Part shown: one piece after another, positions 23,886 through 31,823 of the stretch
Position numbering within the stretch: the stretch's first letter is position 1
Layout: each line of letters opens with the position of its first letter
Source of the DNA: Marinibaculum pumilum
Lineage (GTDB): Bacteria > Pseudomonadota > Alphaproteobacteria > Ferrovibrionales > Ferrovibrionaceae
Direction: 5' to 3'
Length of the DNA: 41,873 nt
Assembly: GCF_042646425.1 (NCBI RefSeq)
Contig: NZ_JBHRTR010000016.1
Coordinates: forward strand, 1 to 41,873
Notes under the pieces: model-generated
The model's input: the letters and a program-made list of their open reading frames with translations, nothing else
What the model was told of the DNA's origin: nothing
The model's database searches: none
Translations under genes and position numbers: made by a program

Positions 23886-24000
23886 GTGCAATGCAAAAAA
23901 TTTTGCGGCACCGCCGAACGGACGAGATTAAAATTAATTAATTTCAACGCGTTACGCCGAAAACGCGACTCTTTCGCATTTTTGCATTGCCGCATTGCAC
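23886..24000. promoter_or_regulatory. three GTGCAATGC motifs and an AT-rich palindrome
   Basis: GTGCAATGC occurs at 23886-23894 and, inverted, at 23992-24000. An overlapping 11-base pair GCAATGCAAAA (23888-23898) and TTTTGCATTGC (23980-23990) is also inverted. Between them lies AAATTAATTAATTT (23931-23944), a perfect 14-base palindrome in an otherwise GC-rich genome. The rest of the spacer up to the radical SAM stop at 24055 holds no gene. The arrangement suggests a looped regulatory region for the small RNA promoter. Confidence 0.45.
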
Positions 24001-24054
24001 TGCACGCAGGCCCGCTGCGCTTCGCTGTGGGCGGATATTTCAGCCTGCAGGCCG

Positions 24055-25176
24055 TTACCCCGCGGGAACGGGCGCGCTGAGGGTCACCGGCAGGCGCCGC
24101 CGGCCCCAATTGCCCGGCGGGCCATCGAAACGGCCGGCGCAGCCGGTACCGCAGGCGCGGCAATGCCCGGTATCGTCCAGGCCCCAATGGGTCAGCCGGT
24201 ACCAGTCGCGGCCGATCAGCTTCGCCCCGCACTGGTGGCACCAGGTGCTGTCCGCCTCCTCATGGTGGACATTGCCGATATAGGCGTAGCGGATGCCCGC
24301 TTCATGGGCGATGCGCCGCGCGGTCAGCAGGGTCTCCACCGGGGTCGCCGGCACGTCCATCATCTTGAAGTCCGGGTGGAAGGCGGAGAAATGCACCGGC
24401 ACGTCGGGGCCCAGGGCGCCCATGATCCATTCCGCCATGGCGGTCAGCTCCGCCTCGGAATCGTTGTGGCCGGGGATCACCAGGTTGGTGATCTCCACCC
24501 AGACGTCGGTGTCGTGCACCAGGTATTGCAGGGTCTCCTTCACCGTCTCCAGCCGGGAACCGGTGAGCTTGTGGTAGAATTCCTCGGTGAAGGCCTTCAG
24601 GTCGATATTGACCGCGTCCATCACCGAGTAGAATTCCGCCCGCGGCGCCGGGCAGACATAGCCGGCGGAGACGGCGACGTTGCGGATCCCCTTCTCGCGG
24701 CAGGCGATGGCGGTGTCGACCGCATATTCCAGGAAGATCGTCGGGTCGTTGTAGGTATAGGCGACCGAACGGCAGCCCAGGCGCTGCGCCGCCTCCGCCA
24801 GCATCAGCGGACTGGCGGAGCCGGACAGGGTGTCCATCTGCCGCGACTTCGACATGTCGTGGTTCTGGCAGAACTTGCAGGTCAGGTTGCAGCCCGCGGT
24901 GCCGAAGGACAGGACCGGGGTGCCGGGCAGGAAATGCGCCAGCGGCTTCTTCTCGATCGGGTCGACGCAGAAGCCGGAGGACCGGCCGTAGGTCGTCAGG
25001 ACGATGCCGTCATTCTCCCGCGCCCGCACGAAGCAGAGGCCGCGCTGGCCCTCGTGCAGCTTGCACAGCCGCGGGCAGACCTCGCACTGCACCCTGCCAT
25101 CCTCCAGCATGCGCCAGTGGCGACCGGGCACGGTGGCTTCGCGGAACTGCGGCGGCACCAGGGGGGGGGCCGCCAT
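24055..25176 (-). CDS. amrS: AmmeMemoRadiSam system radical SAM enzyme
   Basis: This 373-residue enzyme carries the radical SAM cluster motif CNLTCKFC (C96, C100, C103). A cysteine cluster before it (C31, C34, C38, C48) and a C-terminal pair of CxxC motifs (CHQCGAK and CRACGTGC) could bind another metal or cluster. It matches the radical SAM member of the three-part AmmeMemoRadiSam system, whose reaction is not established to my knowledge. The ATG at 25176 is preferred over 25215 because GGAGAAAGG lies just upstream. It is divergent from a gene that fuses the other two members, so the full system is present in two genes. Confidence 0.92.
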   Translation of the reverse strand: MAAPPLVPPQFREATVPGRHWRMLEDGRVQCEVCPRLCKLHEGQRGLCFVRARENDGIVLTTYGRSSGFCVDPIEKKPLAHFLPGTPVLSFGTAGCNLTCKFCQNHDMSKSRQMDTLSGSASPLMLAEAAQRLGCRSVAYTYNDPTIFLEYAVDTAIACREKGIRNVAVSAGYVCPAPRAEFYSVMDAVNIDLKAFTEEFYHKLTGSRLETVKETLQYLVHDTDVWVEITNLVIPGHNDSEAELTAMAEWIMGALGPDVPVHFSAFHPDFKMMDVPATPVETLLTARRIAHEAGIRYAYIGNVHHEEADSTWCHQCGAKLIGRDWYRLTHWGLDDTGHCRACGTGCAGRFDGPPGNWGRRRLPVTLSAPVPAG

Positions 25177-25352
25177 GACGGGACCTTTCTCCGATGGCTC
25201 TTGCATGGCGAACATATGTGGACCATCTGTCGCCGTTCAACGGGCTCATTCAGCGGGCCCGGTCGACGGACACTGATGGACCCGCGACCTTTCTGTATAC
25301 TTGCAAAGGGGAATCGCACCGCCATTCCCGGCTGCATCACGGACCGACCGCC

Positions 25353-26759
25353 ATGACCCAGAGCGCAACCGCACCGCACCTTCCTGGCGCGCAGGAGATC
25401 CGCGAACCGGCGGTGGCCGGCGCCTTCTACCCGGCCGCGCCGGCCGCCCTGCGCAAGCAGGTGGACGAGCTGCTGGCCGCCGCGCCGGACCTGGACCTGC
25501 CGGCGCCGAAGGCGATCGTCGCGCCGCATGCCGGCTATATCTATTCCGGTGCGCTGGCGGCGCAGGCCTATGCCCGGCTGCGCCCGGCGCGCGACCGGAT
25601 CCGCCGGGTGATCCTGCTGGGCCCGGCGCACCGGGTCGCCTTCCAGGGCATCGCGGTGCCGACGGTCGCCGCCTTCCAGACACCGCTGGGGCCGGTACGG
25701 GTGGACCGCGAGGCTGCCGCCGCGATCGCCGACATGCCGCAGGTGCACCAGCTGGATGCCGCCCATGCGCTGGAACACAGCCTGGAGGTGCACCTGCCCT
25801 TCCTGCAGCGGGTTCTGGACGATGTCGCCGTGCTGCCGTTGGTGGTCGGGCCGACCGAGCCGCTGGCCGTGGCACAGGTGCTGGAACGGCTCTGGGGCGG
25901 GCCGGAGACCGCGATCGTGATCTCCTCCGACCTCAGCCATTATCACGGCTATGACGATGCGCGGGGCCGCGATTCCGCCACCGCCAGCCGGATCGAGGCG
26001 CTGGATTTCGGCAAGATCGACGGCCATGGCGCCTGCGGCGCCTATCCGCTGAACGGCCTTCTGCTGATGGCGCGCCATCGCGGCCTCTGCGCCACCCGGA
26101 TCGGGCTGTGCAATTCCGGCGACACCGCCGGCGACCGCAGCCGGGTGGTCGGCTACGGCGCCTGGGCGTTCAGCCCCTGCGGCACCCGGGAATTCGCGGT
26201 CGGCCAGCGCCACGCCATGCTCGACCTGGCGGTGCGCGCGATCCGCTCCGGCCTGCGCAGCGGCAAGCGGCCGGAGGTGCGGATCGAGACCTTCTCCCCG
26301 CCGCTGCAGACCCTGCGCGCCTGCTTCGTGACCCTGAAGAAGGAGGGGCGGCTGCGCGGCTGCATCGGCTCGCTGGCCGCGACCCGGCCGCTGGCCGCCG
26401 ACATCGCCTGGAACGCCTGGTCGGCTGCCTTCGCCGATCCGCGCTTCCCGAAGCTGACCCCGCAGGAACTGCCGGGCCTGAACGTCGGCATCTCCGTCCT
26501 GTCGCCGCCGCATCCGCTGCATGTGGCGGACGAGGCCGACCTGAAGGCGAAGCTGCGCCCCGGGGTCGACGGCCTGATCATCGCCGACGGCGACAGGCGC
26601 GCGACCTTCCTGCCCCAGGTCTGGGAGGACCTGCAGGATGTCGACACCTTCCTCGCCCATCTGAAGCGCAAGGCCGGCATGGCGCCCGACCACTGGTCGG
26701 ACAGCATGCAGGTCAGCCGCTACACGGCCGAGAGCTTCGCCGCGCCGGTGCCGGGCTGA
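25353..26759 (+). CDS. AmmeMemoRadiSam proteins B and A fused (Memo-AMMECR1)
   Basis: This 468-residue protein joins two domains. Residues 15-275 are a Memo domain, related to extradiol dioxygenases, with the signature REPAVAGAFYP, the metal-site histidine in APHAGYIYSG, GPAHRVAF, HSLEVHLPFLQ and ISSDLSHYH. Residues 290-465 are an AMMECR1 domain with LRGCIGSL, the AFADPRFPKLT segment and a C-terminal FLPQVWEDLQDVDTFL. In many prokaryotes the two are separate genes next to the radical SAM gene. The divergent spacer of 176 bases holds TATACT at 25296-25301 as a possible -10 box. The start at 25353 follows from the first family residues; its ribosome site is weak. The function is unknown, though the fusion implies that the domains act together. 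Confidence 0.92.
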   Translation: MTQSATAPHLPGAQEIREPAVAGAFYPAAPAALRKQVDELLAAAPDLDLPAPKAIVAPHAGYIYSGALAAQAYARLRPARDRIRRVILLGPAHRVAFQGIAVPTVAAFQTPLGPVRVDREAAAAIADMPQVHQLDAAHALEHSLEVHLPFLQRVLDDVAVLPLVVGPTEPLAVAQVLERLWGGPETAIVISSDLSHYHGYDDARGRDSATASRIEALDFGKIDGHGACGAYPLNGLLLMARHRGLCATRIGLCNSGDTAGDRSRVVGYGAWAFSPCGTREFAVGQRHAMLDLAVRAIRSGLRSGKRPEVRIETFSPPLQTLRACFVTLKKEGRLRGCIGSLAATRPLAADIAWNAWSAAFADPRFPKLTPQELPGLNVGISVLSPPHPLHVADEADLKAKLRPGVDGLIIADGDRRATFLPQVWEDLQDVDTFLAHLKRKAGMAPDHWSDSMQVSRYTAESFAAPVPG

Positions 26760-26903
26760 GAGTTGGATCCGGCAGCTTCCACCGCGAAGCCATGTGCGGA
26801 CGACGATTTCTTAGCATCTGGTAACCATTTCTTGCGACTTCCGGGATTACACCGGGCCTTCACAAGCGACGCGAATGTCGACCCAGCGGTGAGCGGCACG
26901 CCC

Positions 26904-26917
26904 CTCCGACGTCGGAG
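26904..26917. promoter_or_regulatory. 14-base palindrome upstream of the response regulator
   Basis: CTCCGAC followed directly by GTCGGAG forms a perfect palindrome, 66 bases before the GTG start. It could be an operator for the response regulator gene. The 224-base spacer holds no other clear signal. Confidence 0.4.
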
Positions 26918-26983
26918 TGCCAGGCGACCGCCACAAGAGCGAGCCGGGCGTTCGGAAGCGGCCAGAAAAGCGAGACCGACGTC

Positions 26984-27433
26984 GTGAAAGCAAAAAGAAC
27001 CAGGCCCGTCATCCTGCTCGCCGATGACGATCCCGACGACCGCGAGATGGTGCGCGAGGCCCTGCAGGAGGCAGGGGTCGCATGCGACATCCGCGAGGTC
27101 GCGGACGGAGAGGAACTGATCGACTACCTGATGCAACAGGGTCGGTATGCCGAAGCTGCCACGGCGCCTGCGCCGGACCTGATCTTCCTCGACCTCAACA
27201 TGCCGAAGGTGAACGGCTTCGAGGCGCTCGCTAGGATCAGGGCGGAACCCAGGATCGCATCGATCCCGGTGCTGGTTCTCTCCACCGCCGACGCGCCGGA
27301 GCAGGTGCGCAAAGTCTATGCAGAGGGCGGGCAGACCTATCTGGTCAAGCCAGCCTCTTTCGACAGGCTGGTGGAGACCATGCAGCGCACCGAACAGTAC
27401 TGGTGCGACACCGCCGTCCTCCCGCCGCACTGA
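26984..27433 (+). CDS. stand-alone receiver-domain response regulator (Rcp1-like)
   Basis: This 149-residue protein is a single receiver domain without an output domain. The acidic pocket is D14-D16, the phospho-acceptor D70 (FLDLNMP), the switch residues S100/T101 and the lysine K122 (YLVKPAS). The insertion after helix 2 (DYLMQQGRYAEA) is typical of Rcp1-type regulators that pair with bacteriophytochrome or other sensory kinases. No kinase is in the window. GTG is the start, and no ATG is near. The location 3.5 kb from pyp is suggestive of light signalling but not proof. Confidence 0.92.
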   Translation: MKAKRTRPVILLADDDPDDREMVREALQEAGVACDIREVADGEELIDYLMQQGRYAEAATAPAPDLIFLDLNMPKVNGFEALARIRAEPRIASIPVLVLSTADAPEQVRKVYAEGGQTYLVKPASFDRLVETMQRTEQYWCDTAVLPPH

Positions 27434-27434
27434 C

Positions 27435-27450
27435 CGGGCGCGACCGCCCG
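27435..27450. terminator. short hairpin between convergent stops
   Basis: CGGGCG-CGAC-CGCCCG fills the 19-base gap between the response regulator and the SDR gene. It may end transcription from both sides, although no T-run is present. Confidence 0.4.
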
Positions 27451-27452
27451 CC

Positions 27453-28217
27453 TCACACGTGCATGCCGCCATCGACGGTGAAGACGCCGCCGGTGGAAAA
27501 GCTGGACTGGTCGGAGGCCAGGAACAGCACCACCTTCGCCACCTCGTCGGCGCTGCCGTGGCGGCCCATCGGGATCCGTTCGTTCAGGAAGGCGGTGGCG
27601 TCCATCCCCAGAACCTTGGTCAGCCGTTCCTCCAGCTCGCCCTGGAAGTCGTTGTCGATCGGCCCGGGGCAGATCGCGTTCACCCGGATGCGCCGCGCCG
27701 CCATCTCCTTCGCCGCGGTGCGGACCAGGCCGATCACCGCATGTTTCGAGGTGGCATAGGCGCTGATCCCCGGATCGGCGGTCAGGCCGGCGACGCTGGA
27801 GGTGACGATCACGCTGCCGCCGTCCTTCATCGCCGGGAAGCCGTACTTCATCGCCAGGAACGGCCCGCGCACGTTGACCGCCATCACCTGGTCGAAGACC
27901 TCCTCCGGATAGTCGGTGATCGGCACCATCGCCCCGTTGATGCCGGCATTGGCGAAGATCGCGTCGATCGGCCCGAACCGGTCCACGCTTGCGGCAATCA
28001 TGGCCTGCACCGCCGCCGGCACCGACACGTCGGCCGCGTGCAGCCCGATCCGCGGCGCCCATTCGCCCAGGCGGCCGCGGGCCTCCTTCAGCTCCGCCTC
28101 GTCCCGGTCGACCAGCATCACCTGCGCGCCCTCGCCAAGCAGCCGGCGTGCCGCGGCAAGGCCCAGGCTGCCGGCGCCGCCGGTCACGATGCAATGCCTG
28201 CCGTCCATGAAGCCCAT
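27453..28217 (-). CDS. short-chain dehydrogenase/reductase
   Basis: This 254-residue SDR has the cofactor motif TGGAGSLG (residues 12-19), an acidic residue after strand 2 (VDRDEAEL) that suggests NAD(H), the FANAGING motif, the catalytic serine in VTSSVAG, and YATSK. The C-terminal FTVDGGMHV is typical of classical SDRs. It is of normal length, and GGGAG precedes the ATG. It follows an epoxide hydrolase gene after 29 bases on the same strand, so the pair could turn an epoxide into a diol and then oxidise it. That pathway is inference. Confidence 0.92.
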   Translation of the reverse strand: MGFMDGRHCIVTGGAGSLGLAAARRLLGEGAQVMLVDRDEAELKEARGRLGEWAPRIGLHAADVSVPAAVQAMIAASVDRFGPIDAIFANAGINGAMVPITDYPEEVFDQVMAVNVRGPFLAMKYGFPAMKDGGSVIVTSSVAGLTADPGISAYATSKHAVIGLVRTAAKEMAARRIRVNAICPGPIDNDFQGELEERLTKVLGMDATAFLNERIPMGRHGSADEVAKVVLFLASDQSSFSTGGVFTVDGGMHV

Positions 28218-28246
28218 TGGTCCGCTCCCGTTTGCTTGAAGCCGCG

Positions 28247-29443
28247 TCAGCGATAGCGGCGGAAGAAGCTGCGCAGGTCGGCGACGAAGGCCGGCCCGTT
28301 GTCCATCGCCACGAAATGCCCGCCATCGGCGGCGTCGGTGCGATGGGTGACGTTGAAGACCCGCTCCACCAGGCTCTGCGGCGGCAGCGGAAACAGGTCC
28401 TTCGGCGGCAGGAAGAAGCCGGTCGGCACCTCGCAGCGCATGCCGGCGGGCAGCGCGATGCCGCCGCCCGGCGCCTCCGCATTGTTGACCGCCCAGTAGG
28501 TCCAGTTCGCGGTCGAGATCGAATTGGTGATCCAGTAGGTGAGGAGATTGTCGATCAGGTCGTCCATGGCGAAGGGCGGCTCGACCGAAGCCGGCGCGCC
28601 GGGTGCGCCCTGGAACTTTTCCACCAGCCAGCCGGCGAGCCCGATCGGGCTGTCGCTGAGGGCATAGCCGATGCTGGTCGGCTTTGTGCCCTGGATCTGC
28701 CAGTAGGCGCCCTGGCGGGCCAGCCGCTTCTCCACCCGGGCGAACCAGGCCAGCTCTTCCGCGCTGAGGGTCGCGCGCAGCGCATCGTCCAGCAGCGGCC
28801 GGAAGGCCAGCATGTTCAGGTGGATCGCCGCGACCCGGTCCGGATGGTCGGTGGCCAGCCAGGCGGTGACGACCGAGCCCCAGTCGCCGGCGGCGGCGAA
28901 GACACGCTCCAGCCCCAGTTCGTCGCGCAGCAGCCGCGCCCAGAGGGCGGCAATCTCGCGCGGGTGGATCGGCCGTTTCAGGCCGGTGGAAAAGCCGTAG
29001 CCCGGCAGGGTCGGGCAGATCACGGTGAATGCATCGGCCGGGTCGCCGCCATGCGCCGCCGGGTCGGCCAGGGCATCGACGATGTCGCTGAATTCCAGCA
29101 CCGATCCCGGCCAGCCATGGGTCAGCACCAGCGGCAGCGGGTCCGGCCCCCGCCCCTCGCGCAGGACATAGTGAATCTGCAGGTCGCCATGCGCGCCGGC
29201 ATCCATCTGCGCCAGGAACTGCGGGTGCCGGTTCAGCCGCGCCTCCGCAGCCGCCCAGTCATAGCCGTCGCGCCAATGGGCGGCGAAGCGCTTCATGTAG
29301 GCCAGGTTGGCGCCGTACAGCCAGCCGGGCTCGTCATCCGGTTCCGCCGGCCAGCGGATGCGCTCGAGTCGCCCCTTCAGGTCGGCGATCATGTCGGGGT
29401 CGAGCCGCACGGTGAACGGGCGGTGGCGGGGATTTCCGGGCAT
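28247..29443 (-). CDS. epoxide hydrolase family protein (EHN type)
   Basis: This 398-residue alpha/beta hydrolase has the N-terminal epoxide hydrolase region (FTVRLDPDMIADLKGRL and RIRWPAEPD) that lies in microsomal-type enzymes. The oxyanion motif is HGWPGS (H109), the nucleophile D187 is in GDWGS, and H376 in DGGHFVAMD completes the triad. It hydrolyses an unknown epoxide to a diol. The start is uncertain: the ATG at 29443 gives the family-like length, while an upstream in-frame ATG at 29506 gives 419 residues; neither has a strong ribosome site. It probably shares an mRNA with the SDR downstream. Confidence 0.88.
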   Translation of the reverse strand: MPGNPRHRPFTVRLDPDMIADLKGRLERIRWPAEPDDEPGWLYGANLAYMKRFAAHWRDGYDWAAAEARLNRHPQFLAQMDAGAHGDLQIHYVLREGRGPDPLPLVLTHGWPGSVLEFSDIVDALADPAAHGGDPADAFTVICPTLPGYGFSTGLKRPIHPREIAALWARLLRDELGLERVFAAAGDWGSVVTAWLATDHPDRVAAIHLNMLAFRPLLDDALRATLSAEELAWFARVEKRLARQGAYWQIQGTKPTSIGYALSDSPIGLAGWLVEKFQGAPGAPASVEPPFAMDDLIDNLLTYWITNSISTANWTYWAVNNAEAPGGGIALPAGMRCEVPTGFFLPPKDLFPLPPQSLVERVFNVTHRTDAADGGHFVAMDNGPAFVADLRSFFRRYR

Positions 29444-29590
29444 GCGTGCGGGCTGGTCCAGGTGGCGGGCGGTTCCCGGCTGGCCTCCTGCCGGCCGGGC
29501 GGTCATGCTGCACAGCCTAGCCGCCGCGGCGGGCGCGGGACAACGCCGCCCGCCGAGCGGCGCTGTGCAAAGGGGGAGGGTGGCGCGCGC

Positions 29591-30499
29591 ATGGTCCGCA
29601 ATCTGGTGCTGATCCTGCTGGCAGGGCTCAATTTCAGTTTCCTGTTCCCGGTCAACGTACTGGCCTTCCGCGCCGGCATCCCGGCCACCGCCTATGTCTT
29701 CTGGTATGCCCTGGGCGCCGGCGCGATCGTGCTGGCCATCGCCCTGGCCAAGGGCCAGGTGCCGCGCCTGGCCTGGCCGCACCTGAAGTCGAACCTGATC
29801 TCCGGCCTGCTGGGCTTCGCCTTTCCCTTTGCGCTGCTGGCCTTCGTCTCCGGCAAGCTGCCGACCGGGATCGCGGCGCTGCTGATCGTGCTGACCCCCG
29901 CCTTCACCTACCTGGTCTCGCTGGCCGCACGGGCCAGCCGCTTCCACCCGATGCCGGCCGCCGGCCTGGTCCTGGCCGTTATCGGCGTGCTGGTGATGGT
30001 GGTGCCGGCCGGCGCCCTGCCGACGCCGGACATGGCCGGCTGGTTCCTGCTGGCCCTGCTGGTGCCGTTCTGCTTCGCGGTGCTGAACGTCTATGTCCAG
30101 CTGTACCGGCCGCCGGCGGCGCCCGACTTCGCGCTGGCCAGCGGCCTGCTGTTCGCCGGGGTGGCCGGCCTGGCGGTGCTGGTCGTGGCGACCGGGCAAT
30201 ACTATCTGCCGTTCCAGAACGGCGACCCGCAGGAATGGGCGCTGCCGGCGGCGATGGCGATCAACGCCATCGTCTGGCCGTTCTTCTTCTACCTGATCAA
30301 CCGCACCGGGGCGGTTCTGTTCTCGATGATGAACGTGGTGGGCCTGGTGTTCGGCACCTTCTGGGGGATCCTGATCTTTGCCGACAGCCATTCGCCGCTG
30401 GTCTGGGTCGCCGGCCTGCTGATGCTGGTCGGCTTCTTCCTGGTGGTCCTGGCGCCGCAGGCGGCGCCCGCCGCCGCTGCCGGGCGCGAAGCGGCCTGA
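29591..30499 (+). CDS. EamA/DMT-family permease
   Basis: This 302-residue inner-membrane protein has about ten hydrophobic helices in two EamA repeats (first from LVLILLAGLNFSFLFPVNVL, second from GWFLLALLVPFCFAVLNVY). It resembles exporters of small metabolites; the substrate is unknown. GGGGGAGGG lies before the start. It is divergent from the epoxide hydrolase gene and followed after 6 bases by the YhaO-like gene, which may be cotranscribed without being functionally linked. Confidence 0.88.
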   Translation: MVRNLVLILLAGLNFSFLFPVNVLAFRAGIPATAYVFWYALGAGAIVLAIALAKGQVPRLAWPHLKSNLISGLLGFAFPFALLAFVSGKLPTGIAALLIVLTPAFTYLVSLAARASRFHPMPAAGLVLAVIGVLVMVVPAGALPTPDMAGWFLLALLVPFCFAVLNVYVQLYRPPAAPDFALASGLLFAGVAGLAVLVVATGQYYLPFQNGDPQEWALPAAMAINAIVWPFFFYLINRTGAVLFSMMNVVGLVFGTFWGILIFADSHSPLVWVAGLLMLVGFFLVVLAPQAAPAAAAGREAA

Positions 30500-30505
30500 G
30501 GCGTG

Positions 30506-31822
30506 ATGGCGTTCCGCTTCCTGCACACTGCCGACATCCACCTGGACAGCCCGCTGCGCGGCCTTGCCGGGCAGCAGGGCGCGGCGGCCGACCGGATCCG
30601 CACGGCCACCCGCGCCGCCTTCGACGCGCTGGTCGGCCGCGCGGTGGAGGAAGCGGTGGATTTCGTCGTGATCGCCGGCGACCTCTATGACGGCGACTGG
30701 CGCGACTACCAGACCGGCCTGTTCTTCGTCGCCCAGATGGGCCGGCTGGCGCAGGCCCGCATCCCGGTCTTCCTGGCGCTGGGCAACCATGACGCCCAGA
30801 ACCGCATCACCCGCAGCCTGACCCTGCCCGACAACGTCACCGTCTTTCCGGCCAAGGCGGCGGCCAGCGCCGAACTGCCCGAGATCGGCGCGGTCCTGCA
30901 CGGCCGGTCGTTCCGGCAGCGCGACGAGACGGAGGATTTCGTCCCCGGCTATCCGGAGCCGGTGGCCGGCGCCTTCAACATCGGCGTGCTGCACACCGGC
31001 CTGGGCGGCCGCGGCGGTCATGCCGACTATGCCCCCTGCTCCCTGCCAGAGCTGGTGGCGAAGGGCTACGACTATTGGGCGCTGGGCCATGTCCACCAGG
31101 CGGAGGTGCTGCACGAGGCGCCGCACGTGGTCTTCCCCGGCAACCTGCAGGGCCGCCATGTGCGTGAGACGGGGCCGAAGGGCGCCACCCTGGTGACGGT
31201 CGCCGACGGCGCGGTGACCGGCCTGACCCGCTGGGAGGTTGACGTCGTGCGCTGGGCTTTGCTGCCGGTCGATGCCGCCGGCTGCGACCGCATGACCGAG
31301 GTGGAGGCGCGCATCCGCGACGCGATCGAGGCGGCGGCCGGCCGCGATGCCGGTACCAACGGCGACCGCCTGCTGGCAATCCGCATCGAGCTGCAGGGCG
31401 CCACCGCCCTGCATGCCGCCCTGGCCGGCGCGGCGGAGCGGCTGCTGGCGGAGGCGCGCGCCGCCGCCGCCGGCCTGGGCGACGGCATCGCCTGGGTGGA
31501 GAAGGTGAAGCCGGCCACGGCGCCGCCGCCCGATGCCGCAGCCCAGGCCGCCCGGCAGGACGCCCTGGGCGACCTGCAGCGGATGCTGGATGCGGCCGCC
31601 GCCGACCCCGACCTGGCCGCCCGGCTGGACGCGGAGGTGGGCGAGATGGCGCGCCGCCTGCCGGCGGAGCTGCGCGCAGAGGCGGAGGATCCGGCACTGC
31701 AGGCCGCCCTGGAGGGCGATACCGCCGCCCTGGTCGCGGAGGCGCGCCGCCTGCTGGATGCCAGCCTGGCCGACGACCTGCCCGAAAGCCTGCCCGACAC
31801 CCTGTCCGGCAGCGGGAGCTGA
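30506..31822 (+). CDS. YhaO/SbcD-like DNA repair exonuclease
   Basis: This 438-residue metallophosphoesterase has the metal-binding motifs of the SbcD/Mre11 family in order: HTADIHLD (D10, H12), AGDLYDGDW, LGNHDAQN and ALGHVHQAE. The C-terminal half is helical and Ala/Glu-rich, as in YhaO. The partner ATPase begins one base after the stop codon, so the two should form an SbcCD-like nuclease acting on DNA ends or hairpins. The ATG at 30506 is used; the GTG one codon earlier is also possible. Confidence 0.9.
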   Translation: MAFRFLHTADIHLDSPLRGLAGQQGAAADRIRTATRAAFDALVGRAVEEAVDFVVIAGDLYDGDWRDYQTGLFFVAQMGRLAQARIPVFLALGNHDAQNRITRSLTLPDNVTVFPAKAAASAELPEIGAVLHGRSFRQRDETEDFVPGYPEPVAGAFNIGVLHTGLGGRGGHADYAPCSLPELVAKGYDYWALGHVHQAEVLHEAPHVVFPGNLQGRHVRETGPKGATLVTVADGAVTGLTRWEVDVVRWALLPVDAAGCDRMTEVEARIRDAIEAAAGRDAGTNGDRLLAIRIELQGATALHAALAGAAERLLAEARAAAAGLGDGIAWVEKVKPATAPPPDAAAQAARQDALGDLQRMLDAAAADPDLAARLDAEVGEMARRLPAELRAEAEDPALQAALEGDTAALVAEARRLLDASLADDLPESLPDTLSGSGS

Positions 31823-31823
31823 G

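Noticed and set aside
29507..31414. N-terminal extension of the epoxide hydrolase frame to 1055 residues
   Set aside because: The extension is antisense to the DMT permease and YhaO genes and has no epoxide hydrolase similarity.
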